Assembly (NCBI RefSeq): GCF_037975445.1 | Contig: NZ_CP150254.1 | Location: 4,462,001-4,526,000 of the forward strand | DNA: 64,000 nucleotides | Reading direction: 5' to 3' | From: Peribacillus sp. FSL P2-0133 | GTDB lineage: Bacteria > Bacillota > Bacilli > Bacillales > DSM-1321 | Part shown: positions 9,126 to 17,923 of the stretch, in pieces | Layout of the letters: each line of letters begins with the position of its first letter | Position numbering within the stretch: the first letter of the stretch is position 1 | Program-made: the position numbers and the translations under genes | The notes under the pieces: model-generated | Told to the model about the DNA's origin: nothing | What the model saw: only the letters and a program-made list of their open reading frames with translations | The model's database searches: none

Positions 9126-9196
9126 CCATTCACCTCTATTTTTTTATCACTCAATGAAACATCTTTTAATACGCCTATCCTACTATTAAGTATTAA

Positions 9197-9212
9197 GCAA
9201 ATTCCGTGCCAA
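9197..9212 (-). promoter_or_regulatory. Sigma-54 (-24/-12) promoter of brnQ
   Basis: The minus strand reads TTGGCAC, five bases, TTGC followed by TT, an exact core match, 72 bases upstream of the brnQ start. Confidence 0.88.
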
Positions 9213-9272
9213 TCTTAATAATATTTTAATATTTTTTATCCATACTAACCTATGACGCTACATACAAGGCAA

Positions 9273-9315
9273 AAAGGGCCACGATTCTATTTAGCGTATA
9301 GAATCTTGACCCTTT
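9273..9315 (-). terminator. Terminator after the sigma-54 activator gene
   Basis: A long hairpin with inner arms GATTCTAT/ATAGAATC and outer arms AAAGGG/CCCTTT; the left A run yields U residues on the minus transcript. It isolates the activator gene from brnQ. Confidence 0.72.
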
Positions 9316-9340
9316 GATTATCCAAATCCATTTAGAAGTG

Positions 9341-9376
9341 GTGAAATTTTTCCCCCTAGCGTAAAAAAAATTTTAC
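9341..9376. promoter_or_regulatory. Paired palindromes upstream of brnQ, predicted enhancer
   Basis: A degenerate GTGAAA-TT-TTTCCC (9341-9354) and an exact GTAAAA-AAAA-TTTTAC (9361-9376) are centred 21 bases apart and share the CCCCTAGC linker with the copy at 5963-6000. The module lies about 129-164 bases upstream of the brnQ -24 element and overlaps the stop codon of the activator gene. Confidence 0.7.
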
Positions 9377-10743
9377 CGTAATTTATGTTTTTCCATTTTA
9401 TATTTCAATAATTGTTTGGAGATGCCAAGCTGTCTGGCAGATTCCGCAATTTTACCGTTCGTATTTTTCAATTGACGCACAATGATCTCTTTTTCATATT
9501 GCTGAACCGCATCTTTTAAGGATTCCACATTAAGATTGTTGTCTTCAGTCATTGGAGATTCCGTATAATCTCTGATTCTTCCAGGAATATCATCAAGGGT
9601 GATTCTACTGGACTGGACATGATTATATGCCGTCTCGACCGCATTTTTCAATTCCCTGATATTCCCTGGCCATGGATATCTTTTGAAGCATTGGAGTACT
9701 TCATCCTGAACACCGTCTATATATATATTCATCGTATTGTTGTAAAAATTCAGATAATGATCAACAAGGACTTCTATATCCTCTTTTCTTTCCATCAAAC
9801 TTGGCAAGTCAATCTGCACGACACCAATTCTATAGAATAAATCTTCCCGCAGCCGTTTCTCAGCCAGTAAAATATCCGGTACCTCATTCGTTGCTGAAAT
9901 CACCCTAATGTCCAAGCGGATATTTTTCTTTCCGCCCAGTCTCCTGATCGTTTTCTCTTCTATCGCCTTCAGAAGCTTCACCTGAAGATCAATATCCAAG
10001 GAATTGATTTCATCCAGAAATAAAGTTCCGCCTTCGGCCTGTTCGAATAGACCCGGCATATCTTCCGACCCAGTGAAGCTCCCTTTATTCGTACCAAACA
10101 AAGTGCTTTCCCATAAACTTGCAGGAACCGCACTGCAGTTAAGTGAAATGAAGGGCTTTCCAAATCGATCGCTTAAATTATGGATCGCCTGGGCGATAAG
10201 TTCTTTCCCTGTGCCCGTTTCCCCAACGATCAACACATTTGAGGTCGTTAGCGCAATCCTTCCAAGTTTATCTTTAATGCTTTCCATTTTAGGGTTAACC
10301 GTGATTATATCATCGACCGTATAAACGGTATTATTTCTCCTGAAGATTTTATGGCTCGAATATTTGTCCAAATGTTGGATGGCATCTTTGGAAAAGAATC
10401 GCTTAGAGAATTCCACGGCCCCAATGATTTTACCGTTTTCGGCTATCGGAAATGTGGAATTGATCGTTTCGATGACCTCTCCCGTTTTGGTAATCATCTC
10501 TTGTTTTATATTACATAACGGTTTTCCCGTCCTTAACACATTCATGAGCGTACTATTTTCGTTCGTGATGTTTTTATAAAAGGAAGTGACACTCTTCCCC
10601 ATGAATTCTTCCGGCCTTATCCCAAGCTCTTTAAGGACATTTAAATCTGCCATATCATAAAAAATGATCATCCCTTTATCATCTACGACCAAAACATTAT
10701 CAAAATCGGTTAATCGCCTGAATATATCCACATCCATATTCAC
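9373..10743 (-). CDS. Sigma-54-dependent transcriptional activator (PAS-AAA-HTH)
   Basis: A 456-residue enhancer-binding protein. An N-terminal PAS-like sensor domain covers about residues 1-130. The AAA+ domain carries Walker A GETGTGKE, a sigma-54 contact loop GSFTGS in place of the usual GAFTGA, and Walker B GGTLFLDEI. The C-terminal Fis-type helix-turn-helix is KIAESARQLGISKQLLKYKM. The start may be GTG at 10743 or ATG at 10737; GGAGG and AAGGG sites fit each. It resembles RocR/BkdR-type regulators but is not clearly either. Predicted targets are the brnQ and M20 promoters because both carry the same palindromes. The effector is unknown. Confidence 0.9.
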   Translation of the reverse strand: MNMDVDIFRRLTDFDNVLVVDDKGMIIFYDMADLNVLKELGIRPEEFMGKSVTSFYKNITNENSTLMNVLRTGKPLCNIKQEMITKTGEVIETINSTFPIAENGKIIGAVEFSKRFFSKDAIQHLDKYSSHKIFRRNNTVYTVDDIITVNPKMESIKDKLGRIALTTSNVLIVGETGTGKELIAQAIHNLSDRFGKPFISLNCSAVPASLWESTLFGTNKGSFTGSEDMPGLFEQAEGGTLFLDEINSLDIDLQVKLLKAIEEKTIRRLGGKKNIRLDIRVISATNEVPDILLAEKRLREDLFYRIGVVQIDLPSLMERKEDIEVLVDHYLNFYNNTMNIYIDGVQDEVLQCFKRYPWPGNIRELKNAVETAYNHVQSSRITLDDIPGRIRDYTESPMTEDNNLNVESLKDAVQQYEKEIIVRQLKNTNGKIAESARQLGISKQLLKYKMEKHKLR

Positions 10744-10945
10744 CCTTCGAGCCTCCTCTCAACTTTACATATTCAACCCAAGACAATTCCCGCAGATCGG
10801 TTCATTCACTTTGTAGCTTTTTGGTTTGAAACTGCTTGGTGCATTGTCCAATCATTCTGATATTTTACCATGAAACAGGGCGTTTTTTCTTTTCAAACTT
10901 TTTCCTGACTTTATCATCACCATTTAAATGATCACAACAAAAAAA

Positions 10946-10989
10946 GAGCATCCCAAAGCAGAAATCGCTTCCGCCTTTGGAACACCCTC
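10946..10989 (-). terminator. Terminator of the rocA-rocD-rocG operon
   Basis: A hairpin with outer GAG/CTC and inner CCAAAG/CTTTGG pairing and a run of A residues on the left (U run on the minus strand), 10 bases past the stop of the last gene. Confidence 0.7.
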
Positions 10990-10999
10990 TTTCCTATAA

Positions 11000-11254
11000 T
11001 CAATCAGAGCCAGTTATAACAAAATCGTCTTGGAGCAAAGCTAAAGGAAGCTTTCTATTAATAGGATCCCCTGCCGAAACATTAATCTCAGTAATGTGAC
11101 CGCTGGCACCTATTGAAACATCAATCAATTTCCCATCATCCGTTTTCACTAAAAAGAGCCTCTCCCATTCATAAACATAGGAATTCTTTTGAACGTAAAC
11201 TTGTTCGACGGTCCCATCCTGAGCACACTCGATGGTATGAATCGGTTTTAACAC
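11000..11254 (-). CDS. Small biotinyl/lipoyl-like hypothetical protein in the roc operon
   Basis: An 84-residue acidic protein of unknown function. Two segments (CAQDGTVEQVYVQKNSYVYEWERLFLV and ASGHITEINVSAGDPINRKLPLALL) look like the two halves of a biotinyl/lipoyl hammerhead fold, where a Gly-x-Ile/Val turn is followed by a V..GD.V strand. The modifiable lysine in the usual MKM or DKA turn is absent, so I do not expect it to carry a cofactor. It follows rocG by 37 bases and precedes the operon terminator, so it is probably co-transcribed with arginine catabolism genes. It might be an assembly or regulatory partner; this is speculation. Confidence 0.7.
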   Translation of the reverse strand: MLKPIHTIECAQDGTVEQVYVQKNSYVYEWERLFLVKTDDGKLIDVSIGASGHITEINVSAGDPINRKLPLALLQDDFVITGSD

Positions 11255-11291
11255 GGAATCACTCCTCCACTCTCCATTATTTGACTAAAGC

Positions 11292-12557
11292 TTATACCCA
11301 GCCACGGAATATTGAGGCTTCTGCCATTTTTCTGACACCCACCATATACGCTGCCAGCCTCATATCCACTTTTCTTGTCTCGGACATTTCATATACTTGA
11401 TTAAATGAATTGACCAATAACTCTTTTAATTTGGTTTGGACTTCAGCATCTTCCCAATAATAACCTTGATTATTTTGAACCCATTCAAAGTAAGAAACTG
11501 TCACACCGCCTGAACTTGCCAATACATCAGGTACGAGAAGCACATTGCGTTCCGTCAAGATCTTGGTTGCTTCCAATGTGGTAGGTCCATTCGCTGCCTC
11601 CACGACAATTTGGGCTTTGATAAGATGTGCATTTTCTTTGGTGATTTGATTGGAAATGGCAGCAGGCACTAAAATATCACAATCTTGTTCCAGAAGTTCC
11701 TGATTGGTGATTGTATTATCGAATAGTGTCGTTACCGTTCCAAAGCTATCCCTTTTATCAAGTAAGTAATCGATATCCAGACCATCCTGGTTATAAATGG
11801 CACCATATGCGTCCGATATACCAATCACTTTCGCACCTGCATCATGCATGAATTTGGCCAAAAAGCTTCCTGCGTTCCCAAACCCTTGAACGATGATGCG
11901 TGCACCTTTCAATTCTATGCCCTTACGCTTTGCCGCTTCCTCGATACAGATGGTGACACCTTGTGCAGTCGCCTTTTCCCTACCGTGTGAACCGCCCAGT
12001 ACCAGAGGCTTACCTGTAATGAAACCAGGAGAATCGTGTTCTCTTATTCTACTGTACTCGTCCATCATCCATGCCATGATTTGTGAATTCGTATAAACAT
12101 CCGGGGCCGGAATATCTTTTGTCGGCCCCACTATTTGGCTGATTGCCCGAACGTATCCACGGCTAAGCCTTTCCAATTCACCGATGGACATTTGGCGCGG
12201 ATCACAGATGATGCCGCCTTTTCCTCCGCCATATGGCAGATTCACAATTCCGCATTTCAAACTCATCCACATTGAAAGTGCCTTGACTTCTTCCTCATCG
12301 ACTTCGGGATGAAAACGGATTCCGCCTTTCGTCGGACCGACAGCATCGTTGTGCTGGGCACGGTATCCAGTGAAAATCTTCGTCGTATTGTCATCCATCT
12401 TAATTGGAATCCGGACGGTCAGCATCCGAAGAGGTTCCTTCAAAAGCTCGAACACTTCTTCAGAATAGCCAAGCTTATCAAGCGCCTCCTTGATTACGAC
12501 CTGTGTTGAATCAAGCAAGCTGGCAGTTTCTTTTTCTTCTTTGACAGTTGTACTCAA
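11292..12557 (-). CDS. rocG: NAD-dependent glutamate dehydrogenase
   Basis: A 421-residue hexameric-type glutamate dehydrogenase converting glutamate to 2-oxoglutarate and ammonia. Seen motifs are the glutamate-binding VGPTKGGIRFHP, the catalytic lysine region LPYGGGKGGI, and the nucleotide-binding IVQGFGNAGSFLAKF. The start is TTG at 12557 with GAGGTG 7 bases upstream. It sits directly after rocD in a catabolic operon, so I call it rocG rather than gudB; the two are hard to separate by sequence. In Bacillus subtilis RocG also sequesters the regulator GltC. It completes the conversion of arginine/ornithine/proline carbon to 2-oxoglutarate. Confidence 0.92.
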   Translation of the reverse strand: MSTTVKEEKETASLLDSTQVVIKEALDKLGYSEEVFELLKEPLRMLTVRIPIKMDDNTTKIFTGYRAQHNDAVGPTKGGIRFHPEVDEEEVKALSMWMSLKCGIVNLPYGGGKGGIICDPRQMSIGELERLSRGYVRAISQIVGPTKDIPAPDVYTNSQIMAWMMDEYSRIREHDSPGFITGKPLVLGGSHGREKATAQGVTICIEEAAKRKGIELKGARIIVQGFGNAGSFLAKFMHDAGAKVIGISDAYGAIYNQDGLDIDYLLDKRDSFGTVTTLFDNTITNQELLEQDCDILVPAAISNQITKENAHLIKAQIVVEAANGPTTLEATKILTERNVLLVPDVLASSGGVTVSYFEWVQNNQGYYWEDAEVQTKLKELLVNSFNQVYEMSETRKVDMRLAAYMVGVRKMAEASIFRGWV

Positions 12558-12579
12558 TGGAATTCACCTCATAGGTATA

Positions 12580-13773
12580 TTAGGATAAAACTCTTTTAAT
12601 ACGTTCGATTGCCCAATCCAAGTCTTCTTTTGTAATCACTAATGGCGGAGCAAAACGGATAACTGTATCATGTGTTTCTTTACATAGCAGTTTTTCTTCT
12701 TTAAGCTGCTCACAATAAGGTCTTGCTGCTTCTGTTAATTCGACTCCGATGAATAAGCCTCTGCCGCGAATATCTTTAATCATTGGATTCTTGATTTCTT
12801 TTAAACTATCCATAAAGTATTGTCCAAGCTCCAATGAACGTTCCGCAAGCTTCTCTTCTTCAAGAACTTCCAATGAAGCGATGGAAACCGCACATGCCAA
12901 TGGATTGCCGCCGAATGTAGAACCATGGGAACCAGGATTGAATACGCCAAGGATTTCACGGTTTGCAGCTACGCAAGAGATTGGGAAAACCCCGCCGCCC
13001 AGCGCCTTACCTAAAATGTACATATCCGGAACTACTCCATCCCAGTCAGAGGCGAACATTTTTCCTGAACGTCCAAGTCCTGACTGAATTTCATCAGAAA
13101 CGAATAGGACATTATTTTCTTTACATAAGTCGTAAGCTTCTTTTAAGAATCCTTGTGGCGGTATGATGATTCCCGCTTCACCTTGAATCGGTTCGATTAA
13201 AAATCCAGCCGTTTGCGGTGTAATCGCTTCTTTCAATGCATCAAGATCGCCGTAAGGGATAAGCTTGATCCCTGGCAGCATCGGTCCAAAGCCTCTTCTA
13301 TATTCCTCATCGGATGATAAGGACACCGCTGCCATCGTACGGCCATGGAAGTTCCCGACACAAGCAATGATTTCAGCTTGGTTTTCTGCGATTCCCTTAA
13401 CATCATAACCCCAGCGTCTAACAGCCTTGATTGCTGTTTCAACAGCTTCAGCACCCGTATTCATAGGCAATGCCATGTCTTTTTGCGTAATGCGAGAAAC
13501 CATTTCATACCATGGGCCTAATTTATCACTATGGAATGCACGGGATGTTAATGTTACGCGATCAGCTTGTTTTTTTAATTCGTCGATGATTTTCGGATGC
13601 CTGTGGCCTTGGTTCACTGCTGAATAGGCACTAAGCATATCCATATATTTGTTGCCTTCAGGATCTTCCACCCAAACTCCTTCAGCCTTCGAAATGACGA
13701 TTGGAAGTGGATTATAATTGTTTGCACCATATTGTTCTGTTTGCTCGATTAATTTATCCGTTAATGTTGTCAT
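12580..13773 (-). CDS. rocD: Ornithine aminotransferase
   Basis: A 397-residue class III PLP-dependent aminotransferase transferring the delta-amino group of ornithine to 2-oxoglutarate to give glutamate semialdehyde. The PLP lysine is in [15 protein letters not shown], the cofactor aspartate in [15 protein letters not shown], and substrate-specific segments [14 protein letters not shown] and [14 protein letters not shown] match RocD. It has a GGGGG-type binding site before the ATG and lies 19 bases after rocA and 22 bases before rocG, so the three are one operon supplying and using pyrroline-5-carboxylate. Confidence 0.95.
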   Translation of the reverse strand: MTTLTDKLIEQTEQYGANNYNPLPIVISKAEGVWVEDPEGNKYMDMLSAYSAVNQGHRHPKIIDELKKQADRVTLTSRAFHSDKLGPWYEMVSRITQKDMALPMNTGAEAVETAIKAVRRWGYDVKGIAENQAEIIACVGNFHGRTMAAVSLSSDEEYRRGFGPMLPGIKLIPYGDLDALKEAITPQTAGFLIEPIQGEAGIIIPPQGFLKEAYDLCKENNVLFVSDEIQSGLGRSGKMFASDWDGVVPDMYILGKALGGGVFPISCVAANREILGVFNPGSHGSTFGGNPLACAVSIASLEVLEEEKLAERSLELGQYFMDSLKEIKNPMIKDIRGRGLFIGVELTEAARPYCEQLKEEKLLCKETHDTVIRFAPPLVITKEDLDWAIERIKRVLS

Positions 13774-13791
13774 GTTGATTCCCCCTAAAAT

Positions 13792-15339
13792 TTATAGCGT
13801 TTCAGATGTTGTTTTCCCTTGAAGATGAAGAACTAAATAATCAGGACCGCCCGCTTTTGAATCTGTACCTGACATATTGAATCCGCCAAATGGCTGGTAT
13901 CCTACAATGGCACCAGTACAGCCGCGATTGAAATACAAGTTACCTACGTGGAAATCCTCACGCGCTTGTTCAATATGTTCAATATTGTTCGAGATGACCG
14001 CACCCGTTAATCCATAATCCGTGTTATTGGCAATCTCGATTGCATGATTGAAATCTTTTGCCTTACAGAATGCAACCACTGGTCCGAAAATCTCTTCTTT
14101 CATGACACGTGCGTTTTCATCTACATCGGCAATGATAGTTGGCTGAATGAAGAAACCTTTTGAATTGTCTCCTTCTCCCCCTGCAACAAGTTTCCCTTCT
14201 TGTTTACCGATTTCAACGTAGCTCATGACTTTGTCGTAAGCTGCTTGGTCGATGACCGGACCCATGAAGTTGTTTAGATCTGTTGGTTCCCCGACTGTTT
14301 TTTCTTTCGTTAATTCAATGACACGATTCAAGACTTGGTCATATACATCTTCCACGACTACGGTACGTGAACAAGCAGAACATTTTTGACCGGAGAATCC
14401 GAAAGCAGAAGCAACGATTGATTGTGCCGCCAATTCCAGATCAGCCTCTTTATCAACAACGATTGTATCTTTACCGCCCATTTCAGCGATGACACGCTTC
14501 AACCAGATTTGGCCTTCATGAACTTTTGCCGCACGCTCATAAATACGGATTCCAACATCACGCGATCCTGTAAAGCTGATGAAACGTGTACGGGGATGAT
14601 CCACCAAATAATCGCCCACTTCGGCACCGCTTCCTGGAATGAAGTTCACAACGCCTGCAGGTAAGCCCGCTTCTTCCAACACTTCAATGAATTTAGCTGC
14701 AATGACCGGTGTTGTACTGGCTGGTTTCAATAAGACTGTATTACCTGAAACAAGTGCTGCCGTCGTCATGCCTGCCATGATCGCAAACGGGAAATTCCAA
14801 GGTGAGATAATGACACCGACACCAAGTGGAACATATGTGAAAGCATTGTGTTCAATCGGGCGGCTTTCCACTGGCATGCCGTCTTTAAGCTTCAGCATTT
14901 GACGTGCATAGTATTCCATGAAGTCGATAGCTTCCGCTGTATCTGCATCTGCCTCATTCCAAGGCTTCCCTGCTTCTTTAACCAATAGTGCCGAGAAATA
15001 GTGTTTTCTTCTGCGAACAATGGCTGCAGTCCTGAATAAAATATTTGCCCGGACTTCCGCTTTCGTTTTTCTCCAAGTTTGGAATGTCTTATCTGCCGCT
15101 TGCATAGCTTGCTCAGCAAGATCTTTATTTGCTTTGGACACGGTTCCAATAACTTCTTCTTTATTTGCTGGGTTTACAGAGGTAATGACTTCATCAGTGA
15201 ACACTTTTTCACCATTAATGACTAGCGGGTATTTCTTCCCTAAATCATTAGCTACATCATTCAATGCCGTTTGAAAAGCTTTATTGTTTTCTTCGATTTT
15301 AAAATTAGTAAATGGTTCGTGTTTATATGGTTGGACCAT
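13792..15339 (-). CDS. rocA: 1-pyrroline-5-carboxylate dehydrogenase
   Basis: A 515-residue aldehyde dehydrogenase oxidising glutamate semialdehyde/P5C to glutamate with NAD. The nucleophile cysteine is in [12 protein letters not shown], the general-base glutamate in [10 protein letters not shown], the NAD-binding turn in FTGSRDVG, and the C-terminal [17 protein letters not shown] is characteristic of the RocA/PutC group. First gene of the minus-strand roc operon. Upstream are a sigma-54 promoter (15391-15406), a second -24/-12-like element (15551-15566) and three palindromes shared with the divergent activator gene, indicating induction by arginine or ornithine through the RocR-type protein. 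Confidence 0.95.
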   Translation of the reverse strand: MVQPYKHEPFTNFKIEENNKAFQTALNDVANDLGKKYPLVINGEKVFTDEVITSVNPANKEEVIGTVSKANKDLAEQAMQAADKTFQTWRKTKAEVRANILFRTAAIVRRRKHYFSALLVKEAGKPWNEADADTAEAIDFMEYYARQMLKLKDGMPVESRPIEHNAFTYVPLGVGVIISPWNFPFAIMAGMTTAALVSGNTVLLKPASTTPVIAAKFIEVLEEAGLPAGVVNFIPGSGAEVGDYLVDHPRTRFISFTGSRDVGIRIYERAAKVHEGQIWLKRVIAEMGGKDTIVVDKEADLELAAQSIVASAFGFSGQKCSACSRTVVVEDVYDQVLNRVIELTKEKTVGEPTDLNNFMGPVIDQAAYDKVMSYVEIGKQEGKLVAGGEGDNSKGFFIQPTIIADVDENARVMKEEIFGPVVAFCKAKDFNHAIEIANNTDYGLTGAVISNNIEHIEQAREDFHVGNLYFNRGCTGAIVGYQPFGGFNMSGTDSKAGGPDYLVLHLQGKTTSETL

Positions 15340-15390
15340 TATGGCTCATCTCCCTAAAGTTTATGTTTTTATTTCACACTTATTTAATAA

Positions 15391-15406
15391 GCAAGTTCCG
15401 TGCCAA
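15391..15406 (-). promoter_or_regulatory. Sigma-54 promoter of rocA-rocD-rocG
   Basis: TTGGCAC, five bases, TTGC then TT on the minus strand, 52 bases upstream of the rocA start. Exact core match. Confidence 0.9.
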
Positions 15407-15550
15407 CTTTTCATTTTTTCGAAAAAATATTGTTCTTTTTTGAAATATGCAATGAAATTCAGCACTTCAGGGGCAAAATAGACAAAGAATGCCATTATTT
15501 TTTGCTCTAATCCCTATTTTTGTCGCTTAAACCTTACACTCTTTATTAAT

Positions 15551-15566
15551 GCAAAATTCATGCCAA
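15551..15566 (-). promoter_or_regulatory. Second sigma-54-like element upstream of rocA
   Basis: TTGGCAT, five bases, TTGC followed by AT, one mismatch in the -24 box, same direction as the main rocA promoter and 160 bases further upstream. It may be a tandem promoter or a decoy binding site. Confidence 0.5.
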
Positions 15567-15591
15567 CTAGAAAAACCATAAAAAACAGCGT

Positions 15592-15662
15592 TTTTGCACT
15601 TTTTCCGCAAAATATCTTTGCACTTCAATGCAAAATATTCTTGCTGTGCAAATTTTATTTGC
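15592..15662. promoter_or_regulatory. Three palindromes, predicted RocR enhancer sites
   Basis: TTTTGC-N9-GCAAAA (15592-15612), TTTGCA-N6-TGCAAA (15617-15634) and GCAAAT-TTT-ATTTGC (15648-15662). They lie about 190-260 bases upstream of the rocA -24 box and just before the activator gene. The third overlaps the predicted -35 of that gene, which would allow autoregulation. Confidence 0.68.
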
Positions 15663-15687
15663 GCCTTTGCTTCAATTCCTCTACAAT
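15659..15687 (+). promoter_or_regulatory. Candidate SigA promoter of the rocR gene
   Basis: TTGCGC, 17 bases, TACAAT, 35 bases upstream of the ATG at 15722. The -35 overlaps one palindrome. Confidence 0.5.
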
Positions 15688-15721
15688 AGCTCTAAGAAAA
15701 GAAGAAAAACGGGAGGCATTC

Positions 15722-17134
15722 ATGCATTTAGATCAAATCATTAAAATAGAAGGTTTCCAAACTATCCTCCATTCACTAGTGGACGTAATCGATATCGGGT
15801 TACATATAATCGATATAAAAGGGCGGACCATTATATATAACAAGAAAATGGCTGAAATAGAAGGCATGGATTCAGAAGAGGTATTAGGGAAAAAGATTCA
15901 CGAGATCTTTATATTCAAGGAAGAAACAGAGAGCACATTAATACGGGCGCTTCATTCTGGAAGGAAAACCGAAAACTCGAAGCAGACCTACTTCAATAAT
16001 CTCGGACAGGAAATTACAACAATCAATAATACGTTTCCTATTTTGGATCAGAATCAAAATATCATCGGAGCCATTGAAGTGGCAAAGGATATAACGAATC
16101 TTGAAAGAATCATTAAAGATAATATCTTGAATAAAGGCGATACGAAATATACGTTTGACAGCATCATCGGAACCAGTGAGAATTTCTTGGAAGTCATTGA
16201 AAAAAGCAAGCGTTCGACCAGGACGGCATCCTCCATCCTCATTGTCGGGGAGACGGGAACGGGAAAAGAACTCTTTGCCCAAAGCATCCATAATGGCAGC
16301 AGCCGTTCGACACATCCTTTCATCAGCCAAAACTGTGCTGCCCTGCCAGATAGTCTTATTGAAGGAATTCTTTTTGGTACGAAGAAAGGGGCCTTCACCG
16401 GATCGATTGAAAGGCCAGGTTTATTCGAACAGGCACAAGGCGGGACCATCCTTCTTGATGAAATCAATTCCTTAAATCCGAATATGCAGGCGAAATTATT
16501 AAGGGCCCTTCAAGAAAGGACGATTCGCCGTGTTGGGGATACAAAAGATAAAAATATTGACGTACGGGTCATAGCAACGATAAATGAAGATCCAATAGAT
16601 GCCATTGCAAATGATCATTTACGAAAGGATTTATATTATCGATTAAGTGTCGTTTCGTTATTCATCCCGCCTCTTCGTGAACGGAAAGAGGATATTCCCT
16701 TGCTGGCGCAATCCTTCATCGAGAAATTCAATGCGCTGTTCGAATTGAATATTGAAGGGATCAGCGAAGAGGTCTACTCGCTTTTTTATGATTACGACTG
16801 GCCCGGGAACGTAAGGGAACTTGAACATATCATTGAGGGGGCCATGAATTTAATGGAACCTGGCGATACAAAAATTGCCATCACCCACCTTCCGACTTTA
16901 TTTAGGAAGAAAGCCCATTTGGAAGACATTCATCCCGAAAGAAAAGAGAATCATGCAAATGGAGATATACAGGAGTCGACCTTATCTCTTGATGATTATA
17001 TCGCCAATACTGAAAAGCAATATTTGGAGAAAATCTTAAAAGAACATGGCATGAATATCTCCCAAGCTGCCAAGGCATTGAATATTAGCCGCCAAAGTCT
17101 TCAATATCGCTTGAAAAAGTATCAGGTCAAATAA
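15722..17134 (+). CDS. rocR: RocR-type sigma-54-dependent activator
   Basis: A 470-residue activator divergent from rocA. A PAS domain occupies about residues 15-120, with sequence VDVIDIGLHIIDIKGRTI. The AAA+ domain shows Walker A GETGTGKE, contact loop GAFTGS and Walker B GGTILLDEI. The C-terminal helix-turn-helix is ISQAAKALNISRQSLQYRL. The frame is open from 15560, but that part overlaps promoter elements and the GGGAGG site precedes the ATG at 15722. In Bacillus subtilis RocR responds to ornithine or citrulline and activates the roc operons with SigL; position and binding-site pattern support the same job here. Confidence 0.9.
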   Translation: MHLDQIIKIEGFQTILHSLVDVIDIGLHIIDIKGRTIIYNKKMAEIEGMDSEEVLGKKIHEIFIFKEETESTLIRALHSGRKTENSKQTYFNNLGQEITTINNTFPILDQNQNIIGAIEVAKDITNLERIIKDNILNKGDTKYTFDSIIGTSENFLEVIEKSKRSTRTASSILIVGETGTGKELFAQSIHNGSSRSTHPFISQNCAALPDSLIEGILFGTKKGAFTGSIERPGLFEQAQGGTILLDEINSLNPNMQAKLLRALQERTIRRVGDTKDKNIDVRVIATINEDPIDAIANDHLRKDLYYRLSVVSLFIPPLRERKEDIPLLAQSFIEKFNALFELNIEGISEEVYSLFYDYDWPGNVRELEHIIEGAMNLMEPGDTKIAITHLPTLFRKKAHLEDIHPERKENHANGDIQESTLSLDDYIANTEKQYLEKILKEHGMNISQAAKALNISRQSLQYRLKKYQVK

Positions 17135-17152
17135 CATCATTCCCGCACAAAA

Positions 17153-17179
17153 AAGGCCCCCATTAATATGGAGGGCCTT
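17153..17179. terminator. Bidirectional terminator between rocR and azoR
   Basis: AAGGCCC and GGGCCTT arms with partly paired inner bases, A run on the left and T-rich right side; it can end both the plus-strand rocR and the minus-strand azoR transcripts. Confidence 0.7.
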
Positions 17180-17207
17180 CTTTGCCTGCTATTCATTCCA
17201 CTCGCAA

Positions 17208-17834
17208 TTAGAATGTTTCAGCCGCTTTTGCAACGTTTTCCAAACCATCCGCGATGATTTTTTGTGTCCGATCCGGATACTGATTATGGCCTTCAATGAC
17301 CACGACCTCAGGATTGTTGATTCCCCATAGGCCAATGATATTTTTCACTAAATTCACGGCCATTTCAGCAGAAGCCATTCCTTCTAATGCATAATCAGAA
17401 CCGCGGGCATTCAATAGCATGACTTTTTTATCACCAGCATACCCGACAGGACCTTCCGCCGTATAATTGAACATTTTACCGGCTTGTGCCAAATAGGAAA
17501 GGTATGTGATTAGCGGTGCTGGAACCGTTGAGTTCCATAGAGGGAAAGCGAATACCACTTTATCCATGGCCAGGAATTGATTTAAATATTGGTCAACCAG
17601 TTCGGCCGCCTTTTCCTCTTCGGCTGTCAGTTCAAGACCTTGGTTGCGTTTATACAACCCGGTTATCGCCGTATTTCCATAGTAAGGAAGTTCTTCTTTA
17701 AATAAATCCAGCTCGGTCACTTCATCTGTACGGTGTGTCTCTTTATATGCTTTTAAGAATGTGTCATACATTTTCGAGCTGATTGCCTGATCTGCTGGAC
17801 GATCATTCACTTTAACGAATAATACTTTTGTCAT
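17208..17834 (-). CDS. azoR: FMN-dependent NADH-azoreductase / quinone reductase
   Basis: A flavodoxin-fold oxidoreductase reducing azo dyes and quinones with NADH by two-electron transfer. The start MTKVLFVKVNDRP and FPLWNSTVPAPL, GKMFNYTAEGP and LLNARGSDY are AzoR signatures. The chosen ATG at 17834 has AGGGGAG 9 bases upstream and gives the usual length (208 residues). A longer form from ATG 17894 (MGFLSRLFGN...) with GTGAGG upstream is also possible and would add 20 residues. It directly follows the catechol dioxygenase gene, so it forms a quinone-detoxification operon with catD and catE. Confidence 0.9.
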   Translation of the reverse strand: MTKVLFVKVNDRPADQAISSKMYDTFLKAYKETHRTDEVTELDLFKEELPYYGNTAITGLYKRNQGLELTAEEEKAAELVDQYLNQFLAMDKVVFAFPLWNSTVPAPLITYLSYLAQAGKMFNYTAEGPVGYAGDKKVMLLNARGSDYALEGMASAEMAVNLVKNIIGLWGINNPEVVVIEGHNQYPDRTQKIIADGLENVAKAAETF

Positions 17835-17923
17835 TTTTTCATTCTCCCCTGCCGCGGTTTCTTTATTTCCAAATAATCTACTTAAGAATCCCATTATCCT
17901 CACCCTTGCTTTCTGCTTTAAAT

